From Pseudomonas fluorescens (lineage in GTDB: Bacteria > Pseudomonadota > Gammaproteobacteria > Pseudomonadales > Pseudomonadaceae), in the NCBI RefSeq assembly GCF_902498195.1, contig NZ_CABVIY010000010.1, positions 186,001 through 250,000 of the forward strand: 64,000 bases of DNA. The letters run 5' to 3'. The translations under genes and the position numbers were made by a program. The notes under the pieces were generated by a model. The model was not told where the DNA came from and made no database searches. It worked only from the letters and a program-made list of their open reading frames with translations. The first letter of the stretch is position 1. Every line of letters begins with the position of its first letter. Shown here one piece after another: positions 28,996 to 37,855 of this stretch.

Positions 28996-30759
28996 TTACT
29001 GAGCCTTGGTCTCAGTGGTCGCCGCTGGCTTGGCAGCCGGCTTCTTCGTCGGTTCGGCCTTTTTCACCGGCGCCTTGGCCGGGGCTTTCTTGGCCTCCGT
29101 CTTGGCTGCCGGTTTCGCTGCAGCTTTGGCCGGCGCTTTCTTGGTCGGCTCGGCTTTCACTGGCGCAACTGGCTTCGGTGCTTCGACCGGAGCGGGTGCA
29201 GGCGTCGGTGCCGGGGCTGGCGCTGGAGCCGGGGCTGGAGCAACCGGTTCTGGCGCCTTGACCGGCTCTGGCTTCTTGTCGTCATCCGAGCCACCGAACA
29301 GGTTGCTGAAGAAGTTGCCCTTCTTCGCCGCCACCGCGCCGGCCGCAGCGGCGGCTGCCACTGGAACGGCCTTCGCCGGTTCAAACGACTTGCCCGCCGC
29401 AAGGTCTTCAACCTGGCTGGCCGCGCGCTGGCCGGAACGCAATGCGCCTTCCAGGGTGCCCGGGTACAAGGTGTCGGTGTGTTCGCCAGCGAAGGCGACA
29501 CGCTGGATAGGACGTTCCCACAGGCGCCAGAACTTGCTGATCTGGCCCGGACCGAAGGCCAGGTAGGCGCCGCCCATCGAAGGGTCGGTGCTGTAGCGAC
29601 GGATTTCGTAGCCGGTGAACGAACCGCGGGCCTGTGGATAAAACGCGTGCAGGCGAATCAGCACCTGATCGACCATCTGCTTGTCGCCGAACGCCTGCAT
29701 CACCCGGGCATTATCGCCGGACAGGTTGATCACCACGTTCGCGCCGCCCTTCAGGGCAGGCTCGATCCACAACATGCCCAGGCCGGTGTTGCTGTAGATC
29801 TCGCCAGACATCCGCGCCTTGCTTTCCCAGACCGGTGTCTTGAACTTCAGCATGATCTGGTCGCGCCAGCCGTAGTTGGTGCCCTTGATCGCCGCCAGGT
29901 GCTGGGCATCCAGCGCCGGGGTCAGCTGGATCTTGTTCAGGGCGCGCAACGGCACGGCCAATACCACGTAGTCCGCCTGATAGCCGACGCTGCCGACTTT
30001 GACCGTGACACCGTCCTTGTCCTGGGTGATGGACGACACCGGAGAACTGGTCTTGATGGTTTTCAGTTGCTTGACGAAGGCCTGGGCCAGCACCGGGCTG
30101 CCACCGACCAGACGCGACGCGCGCAAGTCACGGTCGGAGACGCCGCGGTAAACGCGGCTCTGTTGTGCGAAATACAGCAGCGACAGGCGCGAAGGTTCGT
30201 CATAGCGAGTACGAATCTGCTGATTCACCAGCTGACGGGCCGTGGGCGGCAAAGTCAGGCGATCGAGCCAGTTGGACACGTTGATCTGGTCCAGGGCGTG
30301 CAGGGTGCTGTTGGCCGACGGGTTCTGTGGGTCTTCGATCGAGCGCGCCAGGTCGTCCAGGGTCTTCTCATAGCGCTTGAGCGCTTCGGCGGTCGCCGGT
30401 TCCTTGGTCGCCAGATCGGCAGCGGTGTAATACACGCCGTCGATCAGGTAACCGGGGGTCCGCACGAACTCGGGCGCCGGCGTGGTGCTCAGCTTGAAGG
30501 TCGAGACGTATTTGTTGAGGGCCGGTTGGGTCTTGTCGTTGCCGATCCACTCGCTGGTGGCCATGCCGGAACGACCGCCCAGGCTCGGCTTGGCCTCCAG
30601 CAAGGTGACCTGCCAGCCCTTGTTCTGCAGCTCATAAGCGGCCGTGAGGCCCGCGACCCCGCCACCGATCACGATCGCGGTTTTATCCTTGGCCAGCGCA
30701 GACACGCTGAACAGCCCCAACATCACCAGCGCACAGGTGCGCAGCCAACCGACAGACAT
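28996..30759 (-). CDS. Flavin-containing amine oxidase with an Ala/Pro/Lys-rich C-terminal tail
   Basis: This 587-residue protein has a signal-like N-terminus (MSVGWLRTCALVMLGLFSVSALA), then a dinucleotide-binding motif AIVIGGGVAGLTAAYEL and the GGRSG follow-up typical of FAD amine oxidases. The substrate-binding half ends near VAFAGEHTDTLYPGTLEGALRSG, the conserved C-terminal FAD contact. About 134 residues then form a low-complexity tail (A/P repeats, then K-P-A-A repeats) resembling histone H1-like or AlgP proteins. Substrate unknown. It is monocistronic and divergent from bioA. Confidence 0.86.
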   Translation of the reverse strand: MSVGWLRTCALVMLGLFSVSALAKDKTAIVIGGGVAGLTAAYELQNKGWQVTLLEAKPSLGGRSGMATSEWIGNDKTQPALNKYVSTFKLSTTPAPEFVRTPGYLIDGVYYTAADLATKEPATAEALKRYEKTLDDLARSIEDPQNPSANSTLHALDQINVSNWLDRLTLPPTARQLVNQQIRTRYDEPSRLSLLYFAQQSRVYRGVSDRDLRASRLVGGSPVLAQAFVKQLKTIKTSSPVSSITQDKDGVTVKVGSVGYQADYVVLAVPLRALNKIQLTPALDAQHLAAIKGTNYGWRDQIMLKFKTPVWESKARMSGEIYSNTGLGMLWIEPALKGGANVVINLSGDNARVMQAFGDKQMVDQVLIRLHAFYPQARGSFTGYEIRRYSTDPSMGGAYLAFGPGQISKFWRLWERPIQRVAFAGEHTDTLYPGTLEGALRSGQRAASQVEDLAAGKSFEPAKAVPVAAAAAAGAVAAKKGNFFSNLFGGSDDDKKPEPVKAPEPVAPAPAPAPAPAPTPAPAPVEAPKPVAPVKAEPTKKAPAKAAAKPAAKTEAKKAPAKAPVKKAEPTKKPAAKPAATTETKAQ

Positions 30760-30979
30760 TCAGCGAACTCCGGAAATACACGAAAAATAGCGGTTTTGCG
30801 GACCAGGCGGCCCAAGAACCGCGAAGGATACGTCAGCCTTCAGACGCCCGCCAGCAACCTCTGACGACCTATACAAAGTAGCTCAATCGACACAATGGGT
30901 TGTCCCCGTGCGATGCATTGCATAGGCTTGCGCGATTGCATGTCCGCGCCAGTCACGGACCGCCTCGAGGAGAGTGAGA

Positions 30980-32386
30980 ATGGGCCTGAATAAACAGTGG
31001 ATGGAACGCGATCTCGCGGTGTTGTGGCATCCCTGCACCCAGATGAAAGACCACGAACGGTTGCCGCTGATCCCGATCAAGCGCGGTGAAGGCGTGTGGC
31101 TGGAAGACTTCGAAGGCAAGCGCTACCTCGACGCCGTCAGTTCCTGGTGGGTCAACGTGTTCGGCCACGCCAACCCGCGGATCAACCAGCGCATCAAGGA
31201 TCAGGTCGATCAGCTGGAACACGTGATCCTCGCCGGTTTCAGCCATCAGCCGGTGATCGAGCTGTCCGAGCGCCTGGTGAAGATGACCCCGGAAGGCCTG
31301 ACCCGGTGCTTCTACGCCGATAACGGCTCGTCCTGCATCGAAGTCGCGCTGAAAATGAGCTTTCACTACTGGCTCAACCGCGGCCAGCCGAACAAGAAGC
31401 GCTTCGTCACCCTGACCAACAGCTACCACGGCGAAACCATGGCGGCGATGTCGGTGGGCGATGTGCCGTTGTTTACCGAAACCTACAAGGCCCTGCTGCT
31501 GGACACCATCAAGGTGCCGAGCCCGGATTGCTACCTGCGCCCCGAGGGCGTCAGCTGGGAAGAACACTCGCGCACGATGTTCACCGCGATGGAGCAGACG
31601 CTGGCGGATAACCACGACAGCGTCGCGGCCGTAATCGTCGAGCCGTTGATCCAGGGCGCAGGCGGCATGCGCATGTACCACCCGGTGTACCTCAAGCTGC
31701 TGCGCGAAGCCTGCGACCGCTACGGCGTGCACCTGATCCACGACGAAATCGCCGTGGGCTTCGGCCGGACCGGGACGATGTTCGCCTGCGAACAGGCCGG
31801 CATCCGCCCGGACTTCCTCTGTCTGTCCAAGGCCCTGACCGGCGGCTACCTGCCGCTGGCCGCGTGCCTCACCACCGACGAGGTCTACAGCGCCTTCTAC
31901 GACGACTACCCGACCCTGCGCGCCTTCCTGCACTCGCACAGCTACACCGGCAACCCGCTGGCGTGCGCGGCGGCACTGGCGACGCTGGATATCTTCGAAG
32001 AAGACAACGTCATCGAGAACAACAAGGCCCTGGCGCAGCGCATGGCCGCCTCCACCGCGCACCTGGTCGATCACCCGAATGTTTCGGAAGTACGCCAGAC
32101 CGGCATGGTGCTGGCCATCGAGATGGTCAAGGACAAGGCCACCAAGGAGGCTTATCCGTGGCAGGAGCGCCGCGGCCTGAAGGTGTTCCAGCATGCGCTG
32201 GAACGCGGCGCCTTGCTCCGGCCGCTGGGCAGCGTGGTGTATTTCCTGCCGCCGTACGTGATCACCCCGGAACAGATCGACTTCCTGGCCGAGGTGGCCA
32301 GCGAAGGCATCGACATCGCTACCCGCGACAGCGTGAGCGTGGCAGTGCCGAAAGACTTTCACCCGGGTTTCCGTGATCCGGGCTAA
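30980..32386 (+). CDS. bioA: Adenosylmethionine-8-amino-7-oxononanoate aminotransferase
   Basis: The 468-residue PLP enzyme transfers the amino group of SAM to KAPA, making DAPA in biotin synthesis. Class III aminotransferase features: WHPCTQMKDHE near the N-terminus (BioA substrate motif), YADNGSSCIEVALKMS, the PLP-phosphate region, HDEIAVGFGRTG and the Schiff-base Lys in LSKALTGGYLPLA. GAGGAG lies eight bases before the ATG at 30980, which excludes the GTG two codons earlier. It is next to rsmE, as in P. aeruginosa. Confidence 0.94.
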   Translation: MGLNKQWMERDLAVLWHPCTQMKDHERLPLIPIKRGEGVWLEDFEGKRYLDAVSSWWVNVFGHANPRINQRIKDQVDQLEHVILAGFSHQPVIELSERLVKMTPEGLTRCFYADNGSSCIEVALKMSFHYWLNRGQPNKKRFVTLTNSYHGETMAAMSVGDVPLFTETYKALLLDTIKVPSPDCYLRPEGVSWEEHSRTMFTAMEQTLADNHDSVAAVIVEPLIQGAGGMRMYHPVYLKLLREACDRYGVHLIHDEIAVGFGRTGTMFACEQAGIRPDFLCLSKALTGGYLPLAACLTTDEVYSAFYDDYPTLRAFLHSHSYTGNPLACAAALATLDIFEEDNVIENNKALAQRMAASTAHLVDHPNVSEVRQTGMVLAIEMVKDKATKEAYPWQERRGLKVFQHALERGALLRPLGSVVYFLPPYVITPEQIDFLAEVASEGIDIATRDSVSVAVPKDFHPGFRDPG

Positions 32387-32426
32387 GCCGCTCAGCTGAG
32401 ATTCCGTGGTGCCCGAGACGGCTTCT

Positions 32427-32504
32427 TCGCAAGTAAGTCCAATCGTCGCACCGCCGCTCCCACAGAAGATCGAATTCAAATGTGGGAGCGGGCTTGCTCG
32501 CGAA
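32427..32504. repeat. REP doublet with one degenerate arm
   Basis: The right copy (GTGGGAGCGGGCTTGCTCGCGAA) is intact; the left (CTTCGCAAGTAAGTCC...CCGCTCCCAC) has an insertion and substitutions. It lies between bioA and rsmE. Confidence 0.82.
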
Positions 32505-32552
32505 TGAATGCGACACTGATTCCACTGATTCACATTTCTCCAGAGAACCAAC

Positions 32553-33272
32553 ATGAGACTGTCCCGCTTCTTCATCGACGCGCCCCTGAGCACCGGCGAG
32601 CACGAATTGCCCGAAGCCCAGGCCCATTACATCGGCCGGGTGCTGCGCATGGCCGAGGGCGATGCGTTGCAGCTGTTCGACGGCTCAGGCCATGAGTTCC
32701 GCGCCACGCTGGTGGACGTCGGCAAAAAGCGCGTCGTGGTGCAAATCGATGAAAGCTTCGCCGGCCAGGTCGAGTCGCCATTGCAGATCCACCTGGGCCA
32801 GGGCTTGTCCCGTGGCGAGCGCATGGACTGGGCAATCCAGAAAGCCACCGAATTGGGCGTGAGCGACATCACGCCGATCTTCAGCGAGCGCTGTGAAGTG
32901 CGGCTCAAGGACGAACGCGCCGACAAACGCCTGCTGCATTGGCGCCAGGTGGCGATCAGCGCGTGCGAGCAATGTGGGCGCTCAAGGGTGCCGGTGATTC
33001 ATCCACCGATGCTGTTGGCCGACTGGCTGAAACAGAGCGACGCCGAGTTGAAACTGGTCCTGCACCCGGTGGCCGAGCCATTGGTCAGTCATGCCAAGCC
33101 TTCGACGCTGGCCTTCCTGATTGGTCCGGAAGGCGGTTTGTCGGATGCGGAAGTGGATCAGGCCAAAGGGGCCGGGTTTCATGCTGCCCGCCTTGGGCCG
33201 CGTGTGCTGCGCACCGAGACCGCGCCGGTTGTGGCGCTGTCGGTGGCTCAACAGCTTTGGGGTGACTTCTAG
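32553..33272 (+). CDS. rsmE: 16S rRNA (uracil-1498-N3)-methyltransferase
   Basis: This 239-residue SPOUT methyltransferase modifies U1498 in the decoding region of 16S rRNA using SAM. It starts MRLSRFFIDAPL with an N-terminal PUA-like domain (HYIGRVLRMAEGDALQLFDGSG). The trefoil-knot SAM site is visible as FLIGPEGGLSDAEV and RLGPRVLRTETAPVVAL near the C-terminus. ERMDWAIQKATELGV is a further family segment. Its length is usual. Likely transcribed on its own or with bioA, with REP sequences on both sides. Confidence 0.95.
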   Translation: MRLSRFFIDAPLSTGEHELPEAQAHYIGRVLRMAEGDALQLFDGSGHEFRATLVDVGKKRVVVQIDESFAGQVESPLQIHLGQGLSRGERMDWAIQKATELGVSDITPIFSERCEVRLKDERADKRLLHWRQVAISACEQCGRSRVPVIHPPMLLADWLKQSDAELKLVLHPVAEPLVSHAKPSTLAFLIGPEGGLSDAEVDQAKGAGFHAARLGPRVLRTETAPVVALSVAQQLWGDF

Positions 33273-33278
33273 GACCTT

Positions 33279-33343
33279 TTCGCGAGCAAGCCCGCTCCCA
33301 CAGTGAAGCTCATTTCAACTGTGGGAGCGGGCTTGCTCGCGAA
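33279..33343. repeat. REP doublet, tail-to-tail orientation
   Basis: TTCGCGAGCAAGCCCGCTCCCAC and its inverse, about 18 bases apart, between convergent rsmE and dguC. Confidence 0.92.
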
Positions 33344-33365
33344 TGGCCGCGACGCGTTCTAGAGG

Positions 33366-34268
33366 CTACTGCACCGGATCACTCACCGGCTTGGCAATGA
33401 TCGCCTTGAGCTCACTCGTCATCGGGAATTCAAGGTTCAAGCCTTTCGGCGGAATCGGCTGTTCGAACCAGCGCCGGTAAATGCCGTTGATTTCGCCCGA
33501 GCTATACAGATCGCCCAGCACACCGTTCACCAGCGCCAGGAATTGCGGGTCGTCCTTGCGCACCATGCAGCTGTAGATTTCCCGCGACTGCTCCTCCCCG
33601 ACCACCACCCACTTGTGCGGATCATGGGCTTTGGCGCGCTCGCCGTAGAGCAGCGCGTCATCCATGTAAAACGCCGCGGCGCGACCCGATTGCAGCATCT
33701 GGAAAGCTTCGCCATGGTCCTTGGCGCTGATCACGAACATATCGATCTTGTTGTCGACGTTGTAGCTTTTCAGAAAGCGCTCGTTGGTGGTGCCGGCGGT
33801 GGTCACCACGTTCTTGCCGCGCAGGTCGGCAAAGCTTTTGATGCCACTGTCCTTCGCAGTGAGCAACTGGCCCTTCACGTAGATAAAGCCGTAGGAGAAC
33901 GCCACCTGCTTCTGCCGCTCGGCGGTCACCCCGGTGGAGCCGCATTCCAGGTCCACGGTGCCGTTCTGCACCAGCGGAATACGGGTCTGCGAGGTCACCA
34001 GGTTGTATTTCACCTTGAGGTCCGGCAGCGCCAGTTGCTGCTGGATGCGCTCGACAATCTTGCCCGCCAGCTCCACCGAATAACCCATCGGCTTACCGCT
34101 GTGATCCCCCACATAAGAGAACGGCACCGATGCATCGCGATAGCCCAGGGTGATGCTGTTGCCATTGGCGATCTTGCTCAAGGTGCCGGTCAGCGGGGCC
34201 TCATTGGCCTGGACCTGACTGCCGAGCAACAGCCCAAGGGTGCAGCCGAGCAACGTGATTTTTTGCAT
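33366..34268 (-). CDS. dguC: Periplasmic amino-acid-binding protein of the D-glutamate locus
   Basis: The 300-residue protein has a signal peptide (MQKITLLGCTLGLLLGSQVQA) and a family 3 solute-binding domain: ITLGYRDASVPFSYVGDHSGKPMGYSVEL, VDLECGSTGVTAERQKQVAFSYGF and DLRGKNVVTTAGTTNE, the pattern of glutamate/aspartate binding proteins. It is the third gene of the operon after an FAD dehydrogenase and a RidA protein, matching P. aeruginosa dguABC, where DguC has a minor part in D-Glu use. Transporter genes are absent here. Confidence 0.82.
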   Translation of the reverse strand: MQKITLLGCTLGLLLGSQVQANEAPLTGTLSKIANGNSITLGYRDASVPFSYVGDHSGKPMGYSVELAGKIVERIQQQLALPDLKVKYNLVTSQTRIPLVQNGTVDLECGSTGVTAERQKQVAFSYGFIYVKGQLLTAKDSGIKSFADLRGKNVVTTAGTTNERFLKSYNVDNKIDMFVISAKDHGEAFQMLQSGRAAAFYMDDALLYGERAKAHDPHKWVVVGEEQSREIYSCMVRKDDPQFLALVNGVLGDLYSSGEINGIYRRWFEQPIPPKGLNLEFPMTSELKAIIAKPVSDPVQ

Positions 34269-34295
34269 TGTTATTCTCCCTTGTGGGTGTGTTTT

Positions 34296-34646
34296 TCAGA
34301 TTCGGGCGGCGGTGACGGTGATTTCCACCAGCACCTGCGGTCGCGCCAGTTCGGCCTGCACCGTGGTGCGGCTCGGGGCCTGTCCCGGCGATAGCCAGGC
34401 CGACCAGACCTCGTTCATCGCGGCAAAATCCTCGGTAATGTTTTTCAGGTAAATGGTCGCGCTGAGCAAGTGATCCTTGTCGCTGCCGGCCTCGGCCAGC
34501 AAGGCGTCGATTTTCGCCAGCACTTCGCGGGTCTGGCCGCCGGCGTCCAGGGCATCGCCCGGCACCTGGCCGGAGAGAAACACCAGGTCGCCAAAGGTCA
34601 CGGCGCCAGACAGGCGCGAGTTGCTGTGCAGTCGGGTAATGGTCAT
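34296..34646 (-). CDS. dguB: RidA family enamine/imine deaminase
   Basis: The 116-residue protein belongs to the RidA/YjgF/UK114 trimeric family. It has VFLSGQVPGDALDAGGQTREVLAKIDALLAEAG, then LSATIYLKNITEDFAAMNEVW and a C-terminal SRTTVQAELARPQVLVEITVTA with the conserved Arg that binds the imine carboxylate. RidA proteins speed hydrolysis of reactive imines made by amino-acid oxidation, which fits its place next to an FAD D-amino-acid dehydrogenase. It matches DguB by context. Confidence 0.9.
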   Translation of the reverse strand: MTITRLHSNSRLSGAVTFGDLVFLSGQVPGDALDAGGQTREVLAKIDALLAEAGSDKDHLLSATIYLKNITEDFAAMNEVWSAWLSPGQAPSRTTVQAELARPQVLVEITVTAARI

Positions 34647-34671
34647 GGCAATGTCCTTTTCAGAATGGAAT

Positions 34672-35913
34672 TCAAGCCGCCCGGTGATTGAAACCGTGCA
34701 GGTCGATGGAAGGTTGACGCTGGCCGATCAGCTCGCTGAGCAGCCGGCCGCTGCCGCACGCCAGGGTAAAGCCCAACGCACCGTGGCCAAGATTGAGCCA
34801 CAGGTTGCGATACGCCGTGGCCCCCAGCAACGGCACGCCACTGGGCGTCGCCGGGCGCATGCCGGCCCACTCCACGGCGGCCTCGTAGTCGCCGGCGTCG
34901 GGAAAGGTGTCGCGGGCCTGACGCTTGATCAGGGCCAGGCGCTCCGGATCGACAGCCGGGTCGAAACCGACGATGTCGACCATGGCCGCCACCCGCAATT
35001 GCTCGCCGATGCGTGCGTAGACGATCTTGCGGTCGTAATCGGTGATGCTCACGTCCGGCGCCCGGTGGCCGGCGCCAATCGGCACGGTCAGGCTGTAGCC
35101 CTTCAGTGGATACAGCGGCAGGCGCAGGCCGGGCAACGCCAGCAGCGGGCTGCGGTGACCGGCGGCAATCACCAGGTGCTCGACCGGTTGCACTTCGTTG
35201 CCCAATTCAATGGCGCTGACCGCGCCGTTGCTGTGGCGGATGCCGGTCACCGTCTGGCCGAGGCGAAATTCGCAACGACCGGAGGCTTTCAACCGCGCGG
35301 CCAATAGCTGGCAGAACGCATGGCAATCGCCGACCTCTTCGTCCGGCGTATAGATCGCGCCGACAAAGGGGGCATCCGCCAGGGCTGGTTCAAGGTCCGC
35401 ACACTCGGCAGCCGACAGCACGTGTTGCTGTTGCGGATCGGCCAGGCTTTTGCGTGCATGTTCGAAGCTGCCGCCGTTGCGGAAGGTCACCAGCTTGCCA
35501 TTGCGCCGCCAGTTGAAGCCGGCCAGCCCATCGTCCTCACGCCAGTCTTTCAACGTGTCCTGGCTCAACAACGCCAGACGCAACAGGTGCGCGGCGTTTT
35601 CACGGTTGACCGAACCGCGGCAGGCCGCCAGGAAGGAGGCCATCCAGCGCCATTGCACCGGGTCCAGGCGCGGGCGCAGCTTCAAGGGCGAATCGCCGCG
35701 CAGCATCCAGCCAATCGCCTGCAACGGCACGCCCGCATCGGCCAGTGGCGCGACGTAGCGATAAGAGAGCTGGCCGCCGTTGGCAAAACTGGTTTCGCGT
35801 CCCAGCGCGTCCCGAGCCTCGATCACTGTCACCTCGAAGCCGTCGCGCACCAGCGCATAAGCCGTTGCCAGGCCAATCACGCCGCCACCGATGATGCACA
35901 CACGCTGAGCCAT
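34672..35913 (-). CDS. dguA: FAD-dependent D-amino-acid dehydrogenase (D-glutamate)
   Basis: This 413-residue DadA-type flavoprotein begins MAQRVCIIGGGVIGLATAYALVRDGFEVTVIEARD, a complete FAD Rossmann motif. ETSFANGGQLSYRYVAPLAD follows, as in DadA. The C-terminal WAGMRPATPSGVPLLGATAYRNLWLNLGHGALGFTLACGSGRLL holds the FAD and substrate contacts. It oxidises D-amino acids to 2-oxoacids. D-Glu preference is inferred from the dguABC order with divergent dguR, not from residues. It is the first gene of the operon. Confidence 0.86.
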   Translation of the reverse strand: MAQRVCIIGGGVIGLATAYALVRDGFEVTVIEARDALGRETSFANGGQLSYRYVAPLADAGVPLQAIGWMLRGDSPLKLRPRLDPVQWRWMASFLAACRGSVNRENAAHLLRLALLSQDTLKDWREDDGLAGFNWRRNGKLVTFRNGGSFEHARKSLADPQQQHVLSAAECADLEPALADAPFVGAIYTPDEEVGDCHAFCQLLAARLKASGRCEFRLGQTVTGIRHSNGAVSAIELGNEVQPVEHLVIAAGHRSPLLALPGLRLPLYPLKGYSLTVPIGAGHRAPDVSITDYDRKIVYARIGEQLRVAAMVDIVGFDPAVDPERLALIKRQARDTFPDAGDYEAAVEWAGMRPATPSGVPLLGATAYRNLWLNLGHGALGFTLACGSGRLLSELIGQRQPSIDLHGFNHRAA

Positions 35914-35998
35914 GTCCGTCCTTAAAACCGTTGTGAAGACGAAACCGAGGTTAGAGCCAGGTGACAGGCGCCGGACAATGAATAAAGATGCTCAACCC

Positions 35999-36013
35999 AT
36001 AAACAAAGGTTAT
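35999..36013. promoter_or_regulatory. Candidate LysR-type box (T-N11-A) between dguA and dguR
   Basis: ATAA-ACAAAGG-TTAT is symmetric and fits the T-N11-A pattern of LysR regulators. It lies 86 bases before dguA and 10 bases before the preferred dguR start. Confidence 0.45.
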
Positions 36014-36022
36014 GGACTCGCC

Positions 36023-36940
36023 ATGCGCCTTCGCCACATCGAAATTTTCCAGGCCATCCGCCAGACCGGCTCGATCAGCGCCGCCGCGCAATTACTGCAC
36101 GTCTCGCAACCGGCGGTGACCAAAGTGCTGCAACACGCCGAGCAGCAATTGGGTTTTCCACTGTTCTTGCGCATACGCGGCAAGTTGCAGGCGACACCGG
36201 AAGCGCTGGAACTGGAGCGCGAAGTCGACAAGGTCAGCGAAAGCCTGCAAGGCGTGCGACGCCTGGCCCAGAGCCTGCGCCGCGAGCCCGGCCACAGCCT
36301 GCGCATCGGCGCTACCCCGGCGCTGGCCCTGTCGTTGCTGCCGCCGGCCATTCACGAATGGACCGGGCGCTACCCGGACATCGCCTGCGAACTGTCCAGC
36401 GCCCATAGCCGCGAACTGGTGCAAAACCTGCTGATGCGCGAGGTGGATGTCGCCCTGACGCTGCAACGACCGGATCATCCGGCATTGAAGGCCCAGGCCT
36501 TGGCTGCAGGCGTGTTGGTGGCGTTGGCGCCGAAGGGTTATTGGGCAGACGAAGACATCGGCCAGCCGCTGCCGTTGATGGCCTTGGCCGATGCGCCCCT
36601 GATTGGCTTGTCCAGCGCCGACCCATTGGCCGCCCGGCTCGACAGCTACCTCGAAGCGGTCGAGCCGCCTCCCCGGGTGCGCATCGCCGTGCAAACTTAT
36701 TCACTGGCGCGGGCCATGGTGGAATCCGGGGCCGGGCTGGCGGTGATTGACCCGTTCACGGCCCTCGGCGCCTCTCCCGCCGCGACGACGATTCGCCCGC
36801 TCGCGCCGCCATTGCCCATCACCCTGTACGCCGTGACCCGTGCCGACGAACCACCGCCTCACACCTTGAATGACCTGCTGAACATCTTCAGCCGCCGGGC
36901 CCAGGCCCAGCTGGATCACCTGATAAAGACACGAATCTAG
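36023..36940 (+). CDS. dguR: LysR-family regulator of D-glutamate use
   Basis: The 305-residue protein starts MRLRHIEIFQAIRQTGSISAAAQLLHVSQPAVTKVLQHAEQQLG, a typical LysR winged helix, followed by a periplasmic-binding-like effector domain (ALSLLPPAIHEWTGRYPDI...). It is divergent from dguA, matching the dguR-dguABC arrangement in which DguR activates the operon. An earlier in-frame ATG at 35978 would add 15 residues; the ATG at 36023 is preferred because the conserved domain starts there and a LysR-type box lies just upstream. Effector D-Glu is inferred. Confidence 0.84.
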   Translation: MRLRHIEIFQAIRQTGSISAAAQLLHVSQPAVTKVLQHAEQQLGFPLFLRIRGKLQATPEALELEREVDKVSESLQGVRRLAQSLRREPGHSLRIGATPALALSLLPPAIHEWTGRYPDIACELSSAHSRELVQNLLMREVDVALTLQRPDHPALKAQALAAGVLVALAPKGYWADEDIGQPLPLMALADAPLIGLSSADPLAARLDSYLEAVEPPPRVRIAVQTYSLARAMVESGAGLAVIDPFTALGASPAATTIRPLAPPLPITLYAVTRADEPPPHTLNDLLNIFSRRAQAQLDHLIKTRI

Positions 36941-36941
36941 T

Positions 36942-37029
36942 GTGGGAGCGGGCTTGCTCGCGAAGGCAGCAGGTCAGCCAGCATGGATGTCGACTGACAC
37001 TGCGCCTTCGCGAGCAAGCCCGCTCCCAC
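36942..37029. repeat. REP doublet, main family
   Basis: Both copies match the family consensus exactly, with a spacer of about 40 bases. It begins one base after the dguR stop, between convergent genes. Confidence 0.93.
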
Positions 37030-37049
37030 AGGTAGAGCCACACGGAGAT

Positions 37050-37667
37050 CTACAGGACATAAAACAAAATCGCCACGAAGTGCAGCAAACTCCCGGCGAT
37101 CACGAACAAATGCCAGATCCCGTGGGCATGCCGCAGTCGGTGGTCCAGGGCAAAAAAGACAATGCCCACGGTGTACAACACCCCGCCCGACGCCAGCCAG
37201 GCAAACCCGGCGCCACCCAGTGCCGCCAACAACGGCTTGACCGCCACCAGCACGATCCAGCCCATCACCGCATAAATCACGATCGACAGGATGCGCGCCT
37301 CCGAGCGCGGCTTGATCTCTTGCAGGATGCCGATCAGCGCCAGCCCCCAGACAATCCCGAATAATGTCCAGCCCCAGGGTCCGCGCAGGGTCACCAGGCA
37401 GAACGGCGTGTAGCTGCCGGCGATCAACAGGTAGATCGAGAAGTGATCGACCTTTTGCATGATCGCTTTCTTGCGCCCGCGCACGCTGTGGTACACGGTC
37501 GACGCGCTGTACAGCACCAGCAAGGTAAAGGCGTAGATCGCCATGCTGACAATTTTCCACGGATTGCCGTCCAGGCTGGCCACGACGATCAGCCACACCC
37601 CTCCGACAAACGCCGCCACCGCCCCGACCAGATGCGTCCAGGCGTTCAGTCTTTCCCCGTGATACAT
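37050..37667 (-). CDS. trhA: PAQR/hemolysin III family membrane protein TrhA
   Basis: This 205-residue protein has seven transmembrane segments. PAQR signatures: MYHGERLNAWTHLVGAVAAFVGG (motif E...H), LYSASTVYHSV with an Asn/Ser-His set, KVDHFSIYLLIAGSYTPFCL, and the C-terminal HGIWHLFVIAGSLLHFVAI. The conserved His residues bind metal in the family. Bacterial TrhA members help keep membrane fluidity in balance. The ATG at 37667 is chosen because the family starts with this Tyr-x-Gly-Glu segment; 12 extra codons in the longer frame lack a ribosome binding site. Confidence 0.88.
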   Translation of the reverse strand: MYHGERLNAWTHLVGAVAAFVGGVWLIVVASLDGNPWKIVSMAIYAFTLLVLYSASTVYHSVRGRKKAIMQKVDHFSIYLLIAGSYTPFCLVTLRGPWGWTLFGIVWGLALIGILQEIKPRSEARILSIVIYAVMGWIVLVAVKPLLAALGGAGFAWLASGGVLYTVGIVFFALDHRLRHAHGIWHLFVIAGSLLHFVAILFYVL

Positions 37668-37711
37668 CGCTTGCCTACCCCTCGAAAATCGTTGCCGCAA
37701 CACGCAAGGCC

Positions 37712-37801
37712 GTAGGAGCTGCCGAGTGCAACGAGGCTGCGATCTTTAGCGTTCAAGATCAAGATCACAATCAAAAGATCGCAGCCTTCGGCAGCGCCTA
37801 C
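37712..37801. repeat. REP-like doublet, second family
   Basis: GTAGGAGCTGCCGAGTGCAACGAGGCTGCGATC is paired with ATCAAAAGATCGCAGCCTTCGGCAGCGCCTAC. It lies between the divergent trhA and mdcR genes. Confidence 0.87.
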
Positions 37802-37855
37802 CAAAGGCCGGCCAATACCGGGCACAATCGAACCATTCGAATAAGAGTCCGCCCC

